From positions 1,302,001 through 1,366,000 of the forward strand of contig VWND01000067.1 of assembly GCA_009599575.1 (NCBI GenBank): a DNA stretch of 64,000 bases, given 5' to 3'. How positions within the stretch are numbered: position 1 is the stretch's first letter; the number at the start of each line of letters is the position of its first letter. Positions 1 through 10,745 of this stretch are shown one piece after another. Under the pieces are notes generated by a model that searched no databases, was not told where the DNA came from, and worked only from the letters and a program-made list of their open reading frames with translations. Both the position numbers and the translations under genes were made by a program. The DNA is from Blumeriella jaapii. Lineage: Eukaryota > Ascomycota > Leotiomycetes > Helotiales > Drepanopezizaceae.

Positions 1-4
1 TAAA

Positions 5-1141
5 ATGAAAAAGTTTTTTATTGGCAGCTTTAAACCGACCAAGCCGGTTTTTTTAACCGGGCCAATTGCTACCCTTTTTATTTCCAATTGCAATATCAGC
101 TGTATTTCCGCTTTTGCATTTAGCGTTTTACAAACACGTTACGAAAAGCGAGTACGAGCCGTAAAAAAAGAAAAGTTACTACCATTTAGCGATTACACGT
201 TTATTATTTTTATGCATAATATAAACAAAAAACGTTTTCGCCGTACGAAAATCGCCGAATTTAAAAAAGTTATATAGTTCGCGGCAATAAAAAGCATTTC
301 CGTTTCCGACGCTTTGCAAACCAAATATAACGATAACGTGGTTTTTATAAAAAAGCTTTTTTCAGCCTAATATTCGAAGTTCGAAGAACTTTTTTATAAG
401 CAAAAAAGCGACAAGCTCGCTTTCCGCCGTTTCGGTATAAATTATAAAATATATTTTGCCACGAAAAATACGCTTTTTATAAAATTATTTAAACGCTTTA
501 CGAACGAACAGCTTACAAAAGTCAAAAGTTATATTTTCGATAATTTGCACAAAAGCTTTATTAAATCTTTTAATACTTTTTTCGCCGCTCCGATTTTATT
601 TATTAAAAAGTCAGACGGCTTTATACGCTTATATATCGATTACCGCAAGCTTAATAATCTTACGAAAAAAAATTTCTATCTTTTGCTTTTGATTAACGAA
701 ATGCTGGCGCGAATTACTAAAGCCAAAATATTTACGAAAATTAATATTTAATAAGTATTTAATCGAATCCGGATATCCGAAGAATTTAAAAAACTGATCA
801 GTTTTCGCATCCGATACGATATATATAAATATAAAATTCTTCCGTTCGGCTTTATTAATAGGCCCGTTATATTTCAACGTTTTATTAATAATATTTTTAT
901 AAAGCATTTAAATGATTTTTATTCGGCGTATTTTAACGATATTTTTATTTATTTCGCGAATAATTTAAAATATAAAGTTTATATTAAAAAAATCCTGTCG
1001 ATTTTAAGAAAATACGATTTAAAAGCTGATATTAAAAAATGCGAGTTTAATATTACGAAAATTAAATTTCTAAGTTTCGTTATTAATATTCAAAGCATTA
1101 AAATAAATCCGGAAAAAATCGCTATTATTAAAAACTGGTAA
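5..1141 (+). pseudogene. Gypsy-D pol: pre-RT linker and reverse transcriptase (relic)
   Basis: The first 500 bases hold the linker that leads into RT in this clade. RT proper starts near 560: the segment APILFIKKSDGFIRLYIDYR is followed by RKLNN and, later, the palm motif YFNDI at 929-943. The catalytic Tyr-x-Asp-Asp reads Tyr-Phe-Asn-Asp, so the first Asp codon is now AAC, a G-to-A change after T. The frame continues through the thumb (FLSFVINIQ, near 1068-1094). In-frame stops at about 749-754 and elsewhere inactivate it. Confidence 0.88.
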
Positions 1142-2086
1142 TATGCAGCGAATATACGAGGCGTGCAAAGCTTCTTAGGCTTTTGCAATTTTTACAAACG
1201 TTTTATAGCCGGCTATAATCGCATTTGCCGCTTTTTTACTGCTTTTATAAGCAAAAACGTTTTTTTCGTATTCGAGAAAAAACAAAAAAACGCATAAGAA
1301 GCATTGCGCAAGACTCTGCTGAATGCTTTTATCCTGTGCTATTACGACCTTTATAAGCAAACGCGTTTGGAAACCGACTTTTTTAATAAGATAATAGCTA
1401 GCGTATTATCGCAATTGCAAAAAGATAACTTTTATTATTCGGTCGGTTTTTTTTTTAAAATTATAATCGACGCCGAATTTAATTATCCGATTTACGATAA
1501 AAAGCTTTTCGTTATTTTTCGTTTTTTTAAAAACTATAAGCCGGAGCTGTTAAAGGCCCAAAAAAACGTATATATATACACCGATCACCGCGTTTTAAAA
1601 TATTTTATAACAATTAAAAACTTTTCGGCCCGATAAGCTCGATAGGCCGAGTTTTTCGCCGATTTTTATTTTATAATTATATACCGGTCGAAAATTATTA
1701 ATACGCTCGCTAATACTTTTTTTCGCAAAAACCAAAATATTTTTTTATTAAAAGCGCGATAGCGAGCAGCTCGAAAGCAGCAAATGCTTTTAAACGATAA
1801 ATTAGATTTTTAAATTTTAAAAGAAATGGCTGCTAAAAGCATAATTACGCTGGCGCTTATGAAAATACCGTTCGATAAGCGCGATAACGATAGCATTTTT
1901 TTCGAAAAAAACAGCGAAAACGAAAAAAATAAAATGTTTACAGGAAAATCCGCAAACTTAATTTCCGTAATCGCATACGATATGCATAATTATACAATTA
2001 TAAACGATTTGCTGCAAGCTAATAAAAACTCTTTTTTTTTCGAAGCGCAGCAAGCGCAAATCCGCAACTATAGCTTTGATTATTAA
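1142..2086 (+). pseudogene. Gypsy-D pol: RNase H and connection region (relic)
   Basis: Follows RT in the same polyprotein. FLGFCNFYKRFI (near 1170-1205) is the usual start of the RT/RNase H connection. The RNase H core follows with ETDFFN in place of the first catalytic Asp block, EFNYPIYDKKL around the Glu, and YTDHRVLKYF (near 1578-1607) carrying a later Asp. An open stretch from 1304 to 1636 survives. The part at 1826-2086 is the acidic, poorly conserved linker to integrase. Stops at 1297 and 1634 show it is dead. Confidence 0.82.
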
Positions 2087-3160
2087 TTGCGACAAAACAA
2101 ATTGTTTTTTCAAAACAGATTGGTAATACTTTTGAAACTTTCCGAACTGCGAATTTCTTTAATCCGATATATTTACGAACAGCTTTGCGTAGCATACGCT
2201 GAAATAAAAAAAATAAAACTTTTGGTCGGTCGTAAATACTATTAAAAAGCTATAAAAGCAGATATACAATAATACGTTTCGAATTATCGTTGCATACGAA
2301 TAAAAACTAGGCGCGATAAAACTCCGGGCTTTTTAAAGCTTTTGCTTATATTTAGCAGGCTTTATTAATATTTAACGATAGATTTTACGAAGCTTTTATT
2401 AAACGAAAATAGTTACGATTTCGCTTTCGTAATAATAAATCGCTTATTTAAAAAACTTTTATTAATTTTTTGCTATAAAATTATTATAACGAAAAAATTG
2501 GCAGTTGTTTTTGGTTTATTAAATGCGTTATTTCGGCATGCCGGATTCAATTGTTTCGGACCGAAAAATTTAATTTATTTCGGTTTTTTGGCAAAAATTC
2601 TATCGCATATTAAAAACCAAAGTTAAATTAACTATTGCGTACAATTTTAATATCGATAGGCAGACCGAAATAATAAATTAATATATTAAGCAACGCTTTC
2701 GCTCTTTTTGCTTTTATTACTAAAATAATTAAAAACGCTTTTTACTTTTGATAAATATTATATAATTGATTTTGCCGCACGAATTTTTCGGCAACGTTTT
2801 TTCTTTCCAAGTTTTAAATAAATACAAGGCTCGTATATCCTGGAATATAAACAATTTCCGTCTTTTTCGCTCGGCCATCGAAAAGTTTAACCGCGACGAA
2901 GCTTTGCATTTGGCTTTCCGAGCTAAAAAGATTATAAAATACGCGCAATCGTTTATTGCGTAATAATAAGCCAAAATAAAGCGCTTCGCTAATTTGTATA
3001 AACGACCGGTGAATTGGAATATAAGCGACGAAATATTAGTAAATATTAAAAATTGAAAGCTCGATCGACTTTTCCGGAAGCTTTAAACAAATAATACGGC
3101 CTAGTTAAAATCGTCGATAAAATAAAAGAAAATTGAAAGCTTGATTTTTTCGCAGATTGG
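2087..3160 (+). pseudogene. Gypsy-D pol: integrase (relic)
   Basis: The weakly preserved zinc-binding region lies near 2170-2310, and the DDE core begins near 2385 with IDFTKLL. The second catalytic region reads CFGPKN instead of the usual Ser-Asp-Arg-Gly-Pro-Gln, so that Asp is lost. The C-terminal part survives best, as an open frame at 2766-2963 (YKARISWNINN and NRDEALHLAFRAKKI). Known members of this clade carry the same block before their GPW/RP motif. Confidence 0.8.
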
Positions 3161-3545
3161 TTAATTTATTTAATTTTTTATTTATATTCGCTCCGAAAGC
3201 ATATTAGCAATCTTTTACTTGGCCAACGCCGCCCCGAACCAGCTTTTATTTAATTATTTTTTAAACAAACGAAATGGAAAATCGAAAGAATAATAGGTTC
3301 GAGATTGCATAAAAGAATATTGCAATACCAGGTCAATTAAAAAAGCGCTAATAAAAATTTCGAATAATATTTTTGTTTTAACGCTATAACGGCCTTTCAT
3401 ATTTTTTAAGCATTCCACCGATCGCACCCTATCGCCAAAAGCTTTTTACGAGCGTTTCTCGCATAATTGCAAGCTTACAACGAAGGCAGGGAAGATTACA
3501 CTGAATTGGAGGACGATAGACCCATAACCGCAATTGCGCGAACGC
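3161..3545 (+). pseudogene. Gypsy-D chromodomain-like C-terminal tail
   Basis: Near 3255-3425 the plus frame reads WKIERIIGSRLHKRILQYQV, then an aromatic cluster (FEWYF) and AFHRSHPIAK. This is the layout of the chromodomain at the end of chromovirus integrases: a charged strand, a Trp or aromatic cage, then a helix. In living elements the domain is thought to steer integration into heterochromatin. One stop (TAA) near 3339 replaces a Gln or Trp codon. The acidic end (GREDYTELEDD) runs to about 3525. Confidence 0.78.
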
Positions 3546-3553
3546 AGTTTTTC

Positions 3554-3565
3554 GGAGGGGGGGGG
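3554..3565 (+). other. Gypsy-D polypurine tract
   Basis: GGAGGGGGGGGG lies 3 bp before the TGTTACG start of the 3' LTR. A purine run there is where plus-strand DNA synthesis is primed in LTR elements. Confidence 0.8.
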
Positions 3566-3589
3566 TAGTGTTACGATCCTCCAGCTAGT

Positions 3590-3679
3590 GGTATGGTTGC
3601 TAATGGTATGGTCGCCAGTGGTGTGGTTGCTAGTGGTATGGTCGCTAATGGTATGGTTGCCAATGGTATGATTGCCGGT
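3590..3679 (+). repeat. 15-bp minisatellite inside the Gypsy-D LTR
   Basis: Six tandem copies of a 15-bp unit, GGTATGGTTGCTAAT with changes such as GGTATGGTCGCCAGT and GGTATGATTGCCGGT, followed by a partial unit. The period is a multiple of three, so both strands stay open (MVANG repeats on plus, NHTTS-like repeats on minus). I treat those frames as by-products. Confidence 0.9.
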
Positions 3680-3763
3680 GGTATTGGAATAAGGTTTGGG
3701 CACGGATCACTTCGGCCACTAGGCTTCGCGCTAAGTCACGTGATCCACAAGCGCAGCCCATTG

Positions 3764-3770
3764 TATATAA
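3764..3770 (+). promoter_or_regulatory. TATA box in Gypsy-D LTR
   Basis: TATATAA about 195 bp into the LTR and 27 bp downstream of a CACGTG box. The position suits the U3 promoter of an LTR element. Confidence 0.55.
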
Positions 3771-3874
3771 AGTTCGCGACCCCGAGCATTTTAGCTCGGT
3801 GTCTTTCTTTCAATTTACATGCGTACCTTTTGGTCCATATCACCTTTTTGATCACCCTTAAGCTAGCTGTGACA

Positions 3875-4205
3875 GTTTATTCGAATCGTTAATTATGCTT
3901 TTCGGTTTATGCAACGCTTTTGCTATTTTTTAATTTCGTATAAACGATATTTTACGATTTTATTTAAATATTTTTTATACAGCTTATATAAACGATATTT
4001 TAGTTTATTTAAACGATTTTTAAAAATACAGAAAACACGTTAATTTCGTTTTTCAAACTTTTTCCGACGCTGGCTTATAATTAAATATAAAAAAATGCGA
4101 ATTTAAAATTTAAAAAATCGTTTATTTAAAAATAATTATTTTTATTACTAAAATCAAAATGGATTTTAAAAAATTGAAAGCTATTATTAGCTGAAACCTT
4201 CTATT
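3875..4205 (+). pseudogene. Gypsy-A1 reverse transcriptase, 3' half (relic)
   Basis: Begins mid-RT at the Gypsy-D insertion. It reads MLFGLCNAFAIF, then the palm motif YINDILVYLND (tyrosine codon at 3984), then KKCEF. The first Asp of Tyr-x-Asp-Asp is Asn (AAC 3990-3992). Gypsy-A3 (52592) and A4 (63087) share this change, so either RIP hits this codon repeatedly or the change is older than the copies. Confidence 0.85.
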
Positions 4206-5080
4206 CAACGTTAAAAACGTATAAGCGTTTTTAGGTTTTGCAAATTTTTACCGACGTTTTATTAAAAGTTTTTTTCGCATCGTTATTCCTTTAATAAATC
4301 TAACGAAAAAAAATATTAAATAAAAGTTTAATAATAATTGTATTAAGGCTTTCGAATTCCTTAAGTCAGCTTTTATTATTGCATTTATATTATTTTATTT
4401 TAATTTTGATAAAAAAAATTTCGTTGAAACCGACGCTTTTAATTACGTTTTTTTAAAAATCTTTTTTTAAAAAAACGATACAAAAATGCTTTATTCAATC
4501 GCGTTTATATTAAAAAAGTTCGATTCAGCCGAATGCAATTACGAGATTTATAATAAAAAACTTTTCGCTATTATACGTTGCTTCGAAAATTGGCGAGCCG
4601 AATTATAAAAAGCTGTTTATTTAATTCGTATATTTACAAACCACCGAAACCTGGAATATTTTATAATAATTAGACAATTCAACCGACGTTAAATACGCTA
4701 AAGCGAATTTTTAGCTAGTTTTGATTTCGTAGTTATATTTAAATTTGAAAAACAAAATGGCAAATCTGATTTTTTAACCCGACGTTTTCAAAAAATTTTC
4801 TAAAATTTTTTAAACGAAAAAATTTAGTTTCAAAATTAAGCTTTTTTTAAAAAGCATTATTTAATTAAAGTTTTAAACGCTTTTTTAGTTTTGCTTAAAT
4901 AAATATCCGAGGCAAACGACGAAAAGCTTTTACGATTATTAAACGAATATCATTTTATTAATAAGTTATAAATTGCTATTAAAAAAGAAATACTCAAACC
5001 AAAAAGTATTCCGAAATTAAAAAACTTACAATTTTCCGAATGTTTTATACGCAATAATAAATTGTATTTTCGAAACCGAT
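4206..5080 (+). pseudogene. Gypsy-A1 RNase H and spacer (relic)
   Basis: The connection motif reads [18 protein letters not shown] near 4227. The RNase H core follows with VETDAFNYVF near 4422 (first catalytic Asp kept) and [15 protein letters not shown] near 4528. It ends around NRR*IR near 4682. The following 350 bp match the RNase H to integrase spacer of Gypsy-A3 (53340-53640). Stops and frameshifts are frequent. Confidence 0.82.
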
Positions 5081-5877
5081 TATACGTTTTAAATATATCG
5101 AATTTAAATATTTTTATTCGCATCTGGCTTTTGCAAATAGTTTATAATTTAATAAAAACAGGCTATTCCGGAAAAAACAAACTGTACGAGATTATTAGCA
5201 GAAATTATTATTAGTTATTAATTTTGAAAAATTGCAAAAGATTTGTGCGCAATTGCAACGGCTATTTTCGCAATATAAGCATTAATCAACGCTATTAAAA
5301 ACTTTTTAAACTTTTGCTTATTTTTTTACGCCGTTGAAATTATATATCAGTCGATTTTATAAGTTTTTTTTTCGTAAAAAAGCATAAAAATCGAAATAAT
5401 TTGATTATAATAATAATATTTCGCTTTATTAAAAAACGATATTATATAATTTGCTATTTAATTATAAAAGCGTCAGATTTAACCAAGCTGTTTTATAGAA
5501 ATATCTGGCGCTTATATAATTTTTCCGATTTTATAATTTCAGACCGAAGCTTTTTATTCGTTTACAATTCTGAAAAACTATTAATTACCGTTTCGAAACT
5601 AATATTACGCTATCCACCAGTTTTTATTTTAAAACAAATAGCCAAATCGAAAACGCAAACGCTTATTTACTTTTTTATTTAAAATAATTTATCGAATACG
5701 CTTAAAAAAACTGGAAAAACCGGCTTTTTTTAGCCGAATTCGCAGCAAATAACGCGGTAAACGCTTTTATCGGGGTTTCTTTTTTTTACGCCTATAAAAG
5801 CTTTTATTTCCGATTAAGCTTTTTTTTACTCAAATTTATTTTAGCTTCGATTTTTCGCACGTTACAAATAGCAAACG
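5081..5877 (+). pseudogene. Gypsy-A1 integrase N-terminal and catalytic core (relic)
   Basis: A zinc-binding region with RFVRNCNGYF (near 5247) precedes the core. The core is open at 5401-5682 and carries SDFIISDRSFLFV, with the second catalytic Asp codon intact at 5542-5544. The first Asp lies near 5351 (VDF). The reading is cut at 5877 by Gypsy-A2 and resumes at 10746 after the duplicated AAACG. Confidence 0.85.
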
Positions 5878-6050
5878 TGTCAGGGGTGCGAACGAGCAGA
5901 AGGTTCGTAGATGAATTGCATTGATTACGAGGTTCTAAATTAGAGGTATCGCGAAGTCTAAAATATAATATGTGCGGGCTCCGATATTACGTGATAACAA
6001 CGTAACCTTCGGACCACGTGACCAACGAACTGTTATTTCATTCTTTTATA
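5878..6050 (-). repeat. Gypsy-A2 3' LTR (173 bp)
   Basis: On the plus strand it starts TGTCAGGGGTG and ends TTCTTTTATA, the RIP form of CCCCTCACA. It is the same length as all other Gypsy-A LTRs here. It contains one intact CACGTG box (6016-6021); the second box near 5989 reads TACGTG. Confidence 0.93.
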
Positions 6051-7700
6051 TATGATTTTTTTTTTTTTATTTTTTTTTTCGATTTTTTTATTGTCAGAGT
6101 TTATTTTTATAAAACGAGCTTTGTTCGCGAAGCGCGTTTGTAAACAAGTGCGAGGTTTAGCTGAATTTGTAAAAGAAGCAGGTTTTTTTAGTTTCGGTAG
6201 CAAAACAATAAATGTTTTGGCGACGGAAAAGAAATTGGTTATAATCGTTTTATGCGTGGTACGTATTGTAAAAGTTTTTTTTAATGGTATAATATTATTT
6301 TCGTTATTTATGGTTTTGGTACGTTTTTTATTAGCAGTTTTGGCTTTAGCCAGTTTTGATTTGATCGGGTGAAATTTATAAAAAAATTTTAAAACGAATT
6401 CTGCTATAAAATTGTATGCGTTAACAACGTTTTTTAATAGTTTTTAAAACTGGTTTTCCGCGCTGTAATCACGCTATTATATAAGGTAAAAAAAGTTAGG
6501 GTTTCGTTTGGAATCGGAAATAGTATTTATAACTTATAATAAACTTTTATCGGCGTTTATAAAAACTGGCGGTGGAAAAGGGTTTTTCTGCCTTGAAAAA
6601 GAATCGTCGTAGGCAGATTTAAGCAGATTAGTATAAAAAACAAAATAAAATAGTTTTTGCTCGAAAAGCAGTTTCAGCTTATAATTGTAAAAACTTAAAA
6701 CTTCGGCGATTTTGTAAAAACCGTAAAACTTATTATCAAGCTTTTTGACTAGTTTGGTAAAAGTTATATTGCGTTTATTAAAAAACACGTTGTTTTTTAT
6801 TTTATAAGCAAAAGCTGGTTGGCGTTGTTAATTAAAATAGTGTTTTTGGTCGGCCAACGCTGAAATCAGATTTATACGTAAAAATAATTTTAATTTTTTT
6901 ATTTTATCGGCGAAATCGTTTTTTTTCGTATTTGCTATTCGCAAAATGCGTGAAATAAAACCTAAAATAAGCTTAAATAGAAAAAAGCTTATTCGGGAAT
7001 AAAAGCTTTTGTTAGCGTAAAAAAAGGAAATTCCGGTGAAAGCGTTTACAGCGTTATTCGCTGCGAATTCAGCTAAAAAGAGCCAGTTTTTTTAATTTTT
7101 TTAAGCGTATTCGACGAATTATTTTAAATAAAACAGTAAGTAAGCGTTCGCGTTTTCGGTTTGGCCGTTTGTTTCGAAGTAAAAGCTGATAAATAGCGTA
7201 ATATTGGTTTCGAAACGATAATTAATAACTTTTCAGAATTATAAAACAAATAGAAAACCTCGGTTTGAAATTATAAAATCGGAAAGATTATATAAACGCT
7301 AAATATTTTTGTAAAACATTTTGGCTAAATCTGTCGCTTTTATAATTGTATAGCAAATTGTGTAATATCGTTTTTTAATAAAACGACAAACTATTATTAT
7401 AATCAGATTGTTTCGATTTTTATACTTTTTTATTAGAAAAAAGCTTATAAAATCGATTGATATATAATTTTAACGGCGTAAAAAAATAAATAAAAATTTG
7501 AAAAGTTTTTAATAGCGTTGATTAATGCTTGTATTGCGAAAGGAGCCGTTGCAATTGCGAACAAATCTTTTGCAATCTTCGGAAATCAATAGCTAATAAT
7601 AATTTTTATTAATAATTTCGTTAAGCTTGTTTTTGTCAGAATGGCCTGTTTTTACTAAATTATAAGCCATTTGTAAAAGTCAAATACGAATAAAAACGTT
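6051..7700 (-). pseudogene. Gypsy-A2 integrase, chromodomain and basic tail (relic)
   Basis: Read from right to left, the catalytic core lies about 7000-7620, the C-terminal domain is open at 6534-6788 (KLDNKFYGFYKIAEVLSFYN), and the chromodomain relic is near 6400-6530. The Lys/Arg-rich tail lies at 6051-6370. It is equivalent to Gypsy-A3 53700-55365. The open plus-strand frame at 6052-6372 is a shadow: minus-strand TAA and TAG stops read as harmless TTA and CTA on plus. Confidence 0.82.
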
Positions 7701-9600
7701 TAAATTCGGTGTATCGGAAACGTAAAATCGGTTTCGGAAATACAATTTATTATTGCGTATAACGTATTTAAAAAATTATAACGTTTTGGATTTCGAAATA
7801 CCTTTTGGTTTAAGCATTTCCTTTTTAATAGCGATTTATAGCTTATTAATAAAATAATATTTATTTAAAAGTCGTGAAAACTTTTCGTCGTTTGTTTCGG
7901 ATTATTTTAGCGAAGCTAAAAAAGCGGTTAAAACTTCGGTTAAATAGTGTTTTTTAAAAAAGGCTTGGTTTTGGAATTAAATTTTTTCGTTTGAAAAATT
8001 CTGAGAAAGGTTTTAAAAGCGTCGGATTAAAAAATCAGATTTGCTATTTTGTTTTTCAGGTTTAAATATAATTATAAAATCAAAACCAGCTAAAAACTCG
8101 CTCCAGCGTATTTAACGCCTGTTGAATTATTTAATCGTTATAAAATATTCCAAGTTTCGATAGTTTATAAATATTCGAATTGGATAGGCAGCTTTTTGTA
8201 ATTCGGCTCGCTAATTTTCGAAGCAACGTATAATAACGAAAAAATTTTTATTATAAATTTCGTAGTTGTATTCGGCTGAATCGAATTTTTTCGATATAAA
8301 AGCGATTAAATAAAATACTTTTGCATCGTTTTTTTAAAAAAGAATTCTTAAAAAAACGTAATTAAAAACGTCAGTTTTAATAAATATCTTTTTGTCAAAA
8401 TTAAAATAAAACAACGTAAATGCAATAATAAAAGCTGATTTAAAAAATTCGAAGGCCTTAACACAATTATTATTAAAATTTTATTTAATATTTTTTTTCG
8501 TTAGATTTATTAAAAGAATAACGATGCGAAAAAAACCTTTAATAAAACGTCGGTAAAAATTTGCAAAATCTAAAAACGCTTATACGTTTTTAATATTAAA
8601 GGGGGGGTTCCAGCTAATAATAGTTTTCAATTTTTTAAGATTTATTTTAATTTTAATAATAAAAATAATTATTCTTAGGTAAACGATTTTTTAAATTTTA
8701 AATTCGTATTTTTTTATATTTAATTGCAGACTAGCGTCGAAAAAAGCTTGAAAAACGAAATTAACGTGTTTTTTATATTTTTAAAAGTCGTTTAAATAAA
8801 TTAAAATATCGTTTATATAAGTTATACAAAAAATATTTAAATAAAATCGTAAAATATCGTTTATACGGAATTGAAAAATGGCAAAAGCGTTGTATAAACC
8901 GAAAGGTATAATTAACGATTCGAATAAACCGTATTTCGTATTAAACGCAGTAAGCTATTCATAGTCTTTTTTTATTCGAATTTTGTTAAAAGCGGCAAAA
9001 ACGTTAAGTTTAATATAAAACTTCGTTTTGCTTAATCGAAAAAGTGTTTTTTAAATTAATAATAAAAAATACCGGTTTTTAATTGTTATAACGTTAAAAG
9101 TTTTGTAATCGATGCAAAAACGTAATCCGCCTTTTGGCTTTTTCGCAAATAAAACTGGAAAAACGGGGGAAGAAAAGCTAGCTCGAATCCAGCCTTTTTC
9201 GAGGTTTTTTTTTAAAAACTTACGTAAAACTTAAAGTTTGTTAATTAATATATTATACAAAAAATCGTATAAAAATATTGCGTTAAAACGGAGTTTTATC
9301 GTATAATCAACGCTTTTTTTATAAAACGCAAGTTTATTAGCTTTAATAAAATCGAAAGCGGCCAAATAATAATAGTAATATTAAAAGAGTTTTATTCGGA
9401 AATCGATTAACGGTTTAATTTAAAAAGCTAAACGAATATTTTTTAAAAAGGCTTTAGCGAAGTAAAATTCAATTGATAAATATTATCGTTTAGCTTAAAA
9501 AAGTTTTCGTCGTAATTGATTTATTTTTAATAATGCAAAATTGGAGTCGTTTTTAATTATAACGTCGAGTTTTTGTAAACGTTGGTCGATTTCGTATAAT
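7701..9600 (-). pseudogene. Gypsy-A2 reverse transcriptase and RNase H (relic)
   Basis: RT palm motif YIND is encoded by the complement of 8808-8819, again with Asn in the first Asp position. RNase H occupies about 7960-8500. The 5' RT segment runs to about 9530. Gene order and spacing match Gypsy-A3 51950-53340. Many stops. Confidence 0.82.
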
Positions 9601-10572
9601 AAAGCTGAAAATACTTCGATTTCGGGCTGGAAAAATAAAATATTAAAAGCAGCAGCTTTTATACGGCGAAAAAAGGTTAATTAAACGATTAATTTGTAAA
9701 AATAGCGTTTTTAAACTAAATTTAAAACAGCTAATTAATAAAAGTTTTGGGATAAACAGTTGGAACGGCAGAAGTTTGAATTAAAACAAAAAGTATTCGT
9801 AATTTAAAAAATAATTTATACGATTTTGTTCGGTCGCATATTAATTTTGATTAAAATAAAGTTTTAGAATTATATTTTTTAAAAAAAATAATAAAATGCT
9901 TCGTAACGTTGCCGGTGCTATCCGAATTTATAAACTTATCGGGGTCGGAAAAGGCAGGTGTTTTTTTTTTGCGTTTAAAATGTTCGGTGTATTTTAACTA
10001 ACAGAAGCTTGTTTTCGAAAATTAGCAAATTCGGCTTCGCGGTTTTAAATTTTTTTTTTTTGAAAAACTTTTTTTTTCCAGTATTATACCGTTTGAATAT
10101 TTAATTTTTAAGCGAAATTATTCAGTTTGGTTTTAAATAATATTATTATATCGTTCTGCTTTACCGCGTAGGCGAAAATATCGAGGATTTCTTAAAAGCA
10201 GGCTTTCGTATTAGCGATCAGAGCGGCGACGATTTGATCGGAGTATTCGAAATGGCCTAAAATAAAGCAATTAAAGGATTCCGACAATTTAGAATAATCC
10301 GATATGGTTCGTTAAAAAAAAAGCGTGAAATATATTTTATTCCGAAGTATAAGCAAAAGCAAAACGAAATTTTTTAAATATAGGTTTTGTATCAGAAAAG
10401 ATTGTCGTTTCGTAATTTCGTATCGTAAAAATTATTTTTGAAATCGTATATAAAAATTGTTATCGCGATAAAGTTTATTAATTTTTTGTATACGCAAAAG
10501 CAGAATAAAATTGGCAGGCTTTTTTCAGCTCGAAAGCTGAATAAAAATATTAAAAAGGTTTGGTAGTTAATA
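9601..10572 (-). pseudogene. Gypsy-A2 truncated gag/protease region and leader
   Basis: From the 5' LTR leftwards, the leader and first part of gag (about 9830-10560) match Gypsy-A3 49720-50485. The sequence then jumps near 9805-9820 to the part matching A3 from about 51603. Lost are the region encoding the gag zinc knuckle (A3 51106-51147) and the protease active site (A3 51345-51356). The junction lies in an A/T run, so it cannot be fixed to the base. Confidence 0.8.
10563..10571 (-). other. Gypsy-A2 putative primer-binding site (self-priming type)
   Basis: Minus-strand ATTAACTAC, starting one base inside the 5' LTR boundary. No TGG of a tRNA-type site is present. The nonamer can pair with GTAGTTAAT in the LTRs of Gypsy-A3 and A4 (see those entries). 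In A2's own LTRs that string is GTAATCAAT. Confidence 0.4.
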
Positions 10573-10745
10573 TGTCAGGAGTGCGAACGAACAGAAGATT
10601 CGTAAATAAATTGCATTGATTACGAGGTTTTAAATTAGAAGTGTCGCGAAGTCTAAAATACAATATGTGCGGGCTCCGATATCACGTAATAACAACGTGA
10701 TTTTCGGACCACGTGACCAACGAACTGTTATTCTATTTCTTTATA
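10573..10745 (-). repeat. Gypsy-A2 5' LTR (173 bp)
   Basis: Starts TGTCAGGAGTG and ends TTCTTTATA on the plus strand. It pairs with 5878-6050 and is followed by the TSD AAACG and then Gypsy-A1 sequence. It retains CACGTG near 10711. Confidence 0.92.

Larger units (their letters stand above)
1..3874 (+). mobile_element. Gypsy-D: chromodomain Ty3/Gypsy retrotransposon, 5' part outside window
   Basis: Decayed LTR retrotransposon read on the plus strand, in the order RT, RNase H, integrase, chromodomain-like tail, polypurine tract, 3' LTR. This is the Ty3/Gypsy order, and the tail marks a chromovirus. The left end lies beyond the window. It is inserted in the RT of Gypsy-A1: the 5 bp after the LTR (GTTTA, 3875-3879) begin A1 sequence that reads straight on as RT. 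Stops are mostly TAA/TAG, as expected from RIP. The other TSD copy must lie left of position 1. Confidence 0.9.
3569..3874 (+). repeat. Gypsy-D 3' LTR (306 bp)
   Basis: Starts TGTTACGATCC and ends CTAGCTGTGACA, so TG...CA with short inverted ends (TGTTAC/GTGACA). It directly follows the polypurine tract and abuts Gypsy-A1 RT sequence. It carries a TATA box (TATATAA, 3764-3770), a CACGTG box (3737-3742) and a 15-bp minisatellite. Unlike the interior it keeps many TpG and CpA steps, so RIP hit it much less. The partner 5' LTR lies outside the window. Confidence 0.88.
5878..10745 (-). mobile_element. Gypsy-A2: internally deleted chromovirus, nested in Gypsy-A1
   Basis: Minus-strand copy bounded by two 173-bp LTRs and flanked by the 5-bp TSD AAACG (5873-5877 and 10746-10750). 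Removing it with one TSD copy restores GCAAACGCG..AAAACGATTTT, the continuous order seen in Gypsy-A3 near 54478. It is 4868 bp against 6002 bp for A3. About 1.13 kb covering the end of gag and the protease is missing; the junction is near 9805-9820. Without nucleocapsid and protease it could only have moved with help. Confidence 0.92.

Noticed and set aside
3590..3679. CRISPR-like array
   Set aside because: Units are contiguous without spacers, only 15 bp long, and lie within a fungal LTR.
3446..3892. MVANG-repeat and NHTTS-repeat proteins in the Gypsy-D LTR
   Set aside because: Both arise from a tandem repeat whose period is a multiple of three. They lie across an LTR and its flank.
6052..6372. 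Open plus-strand frame of 106 codons with a hydrophobic start
   Set aside because: It is antisense to the basic tail of Gypsy-A2. Equivalent antisense frames occur in A1 (11307-11543) and A3 (55042-55278). RIP creates TAA/TAG on the coding strand, which read as TTA/CTA on the other, so shadow frames outlive the real ones.
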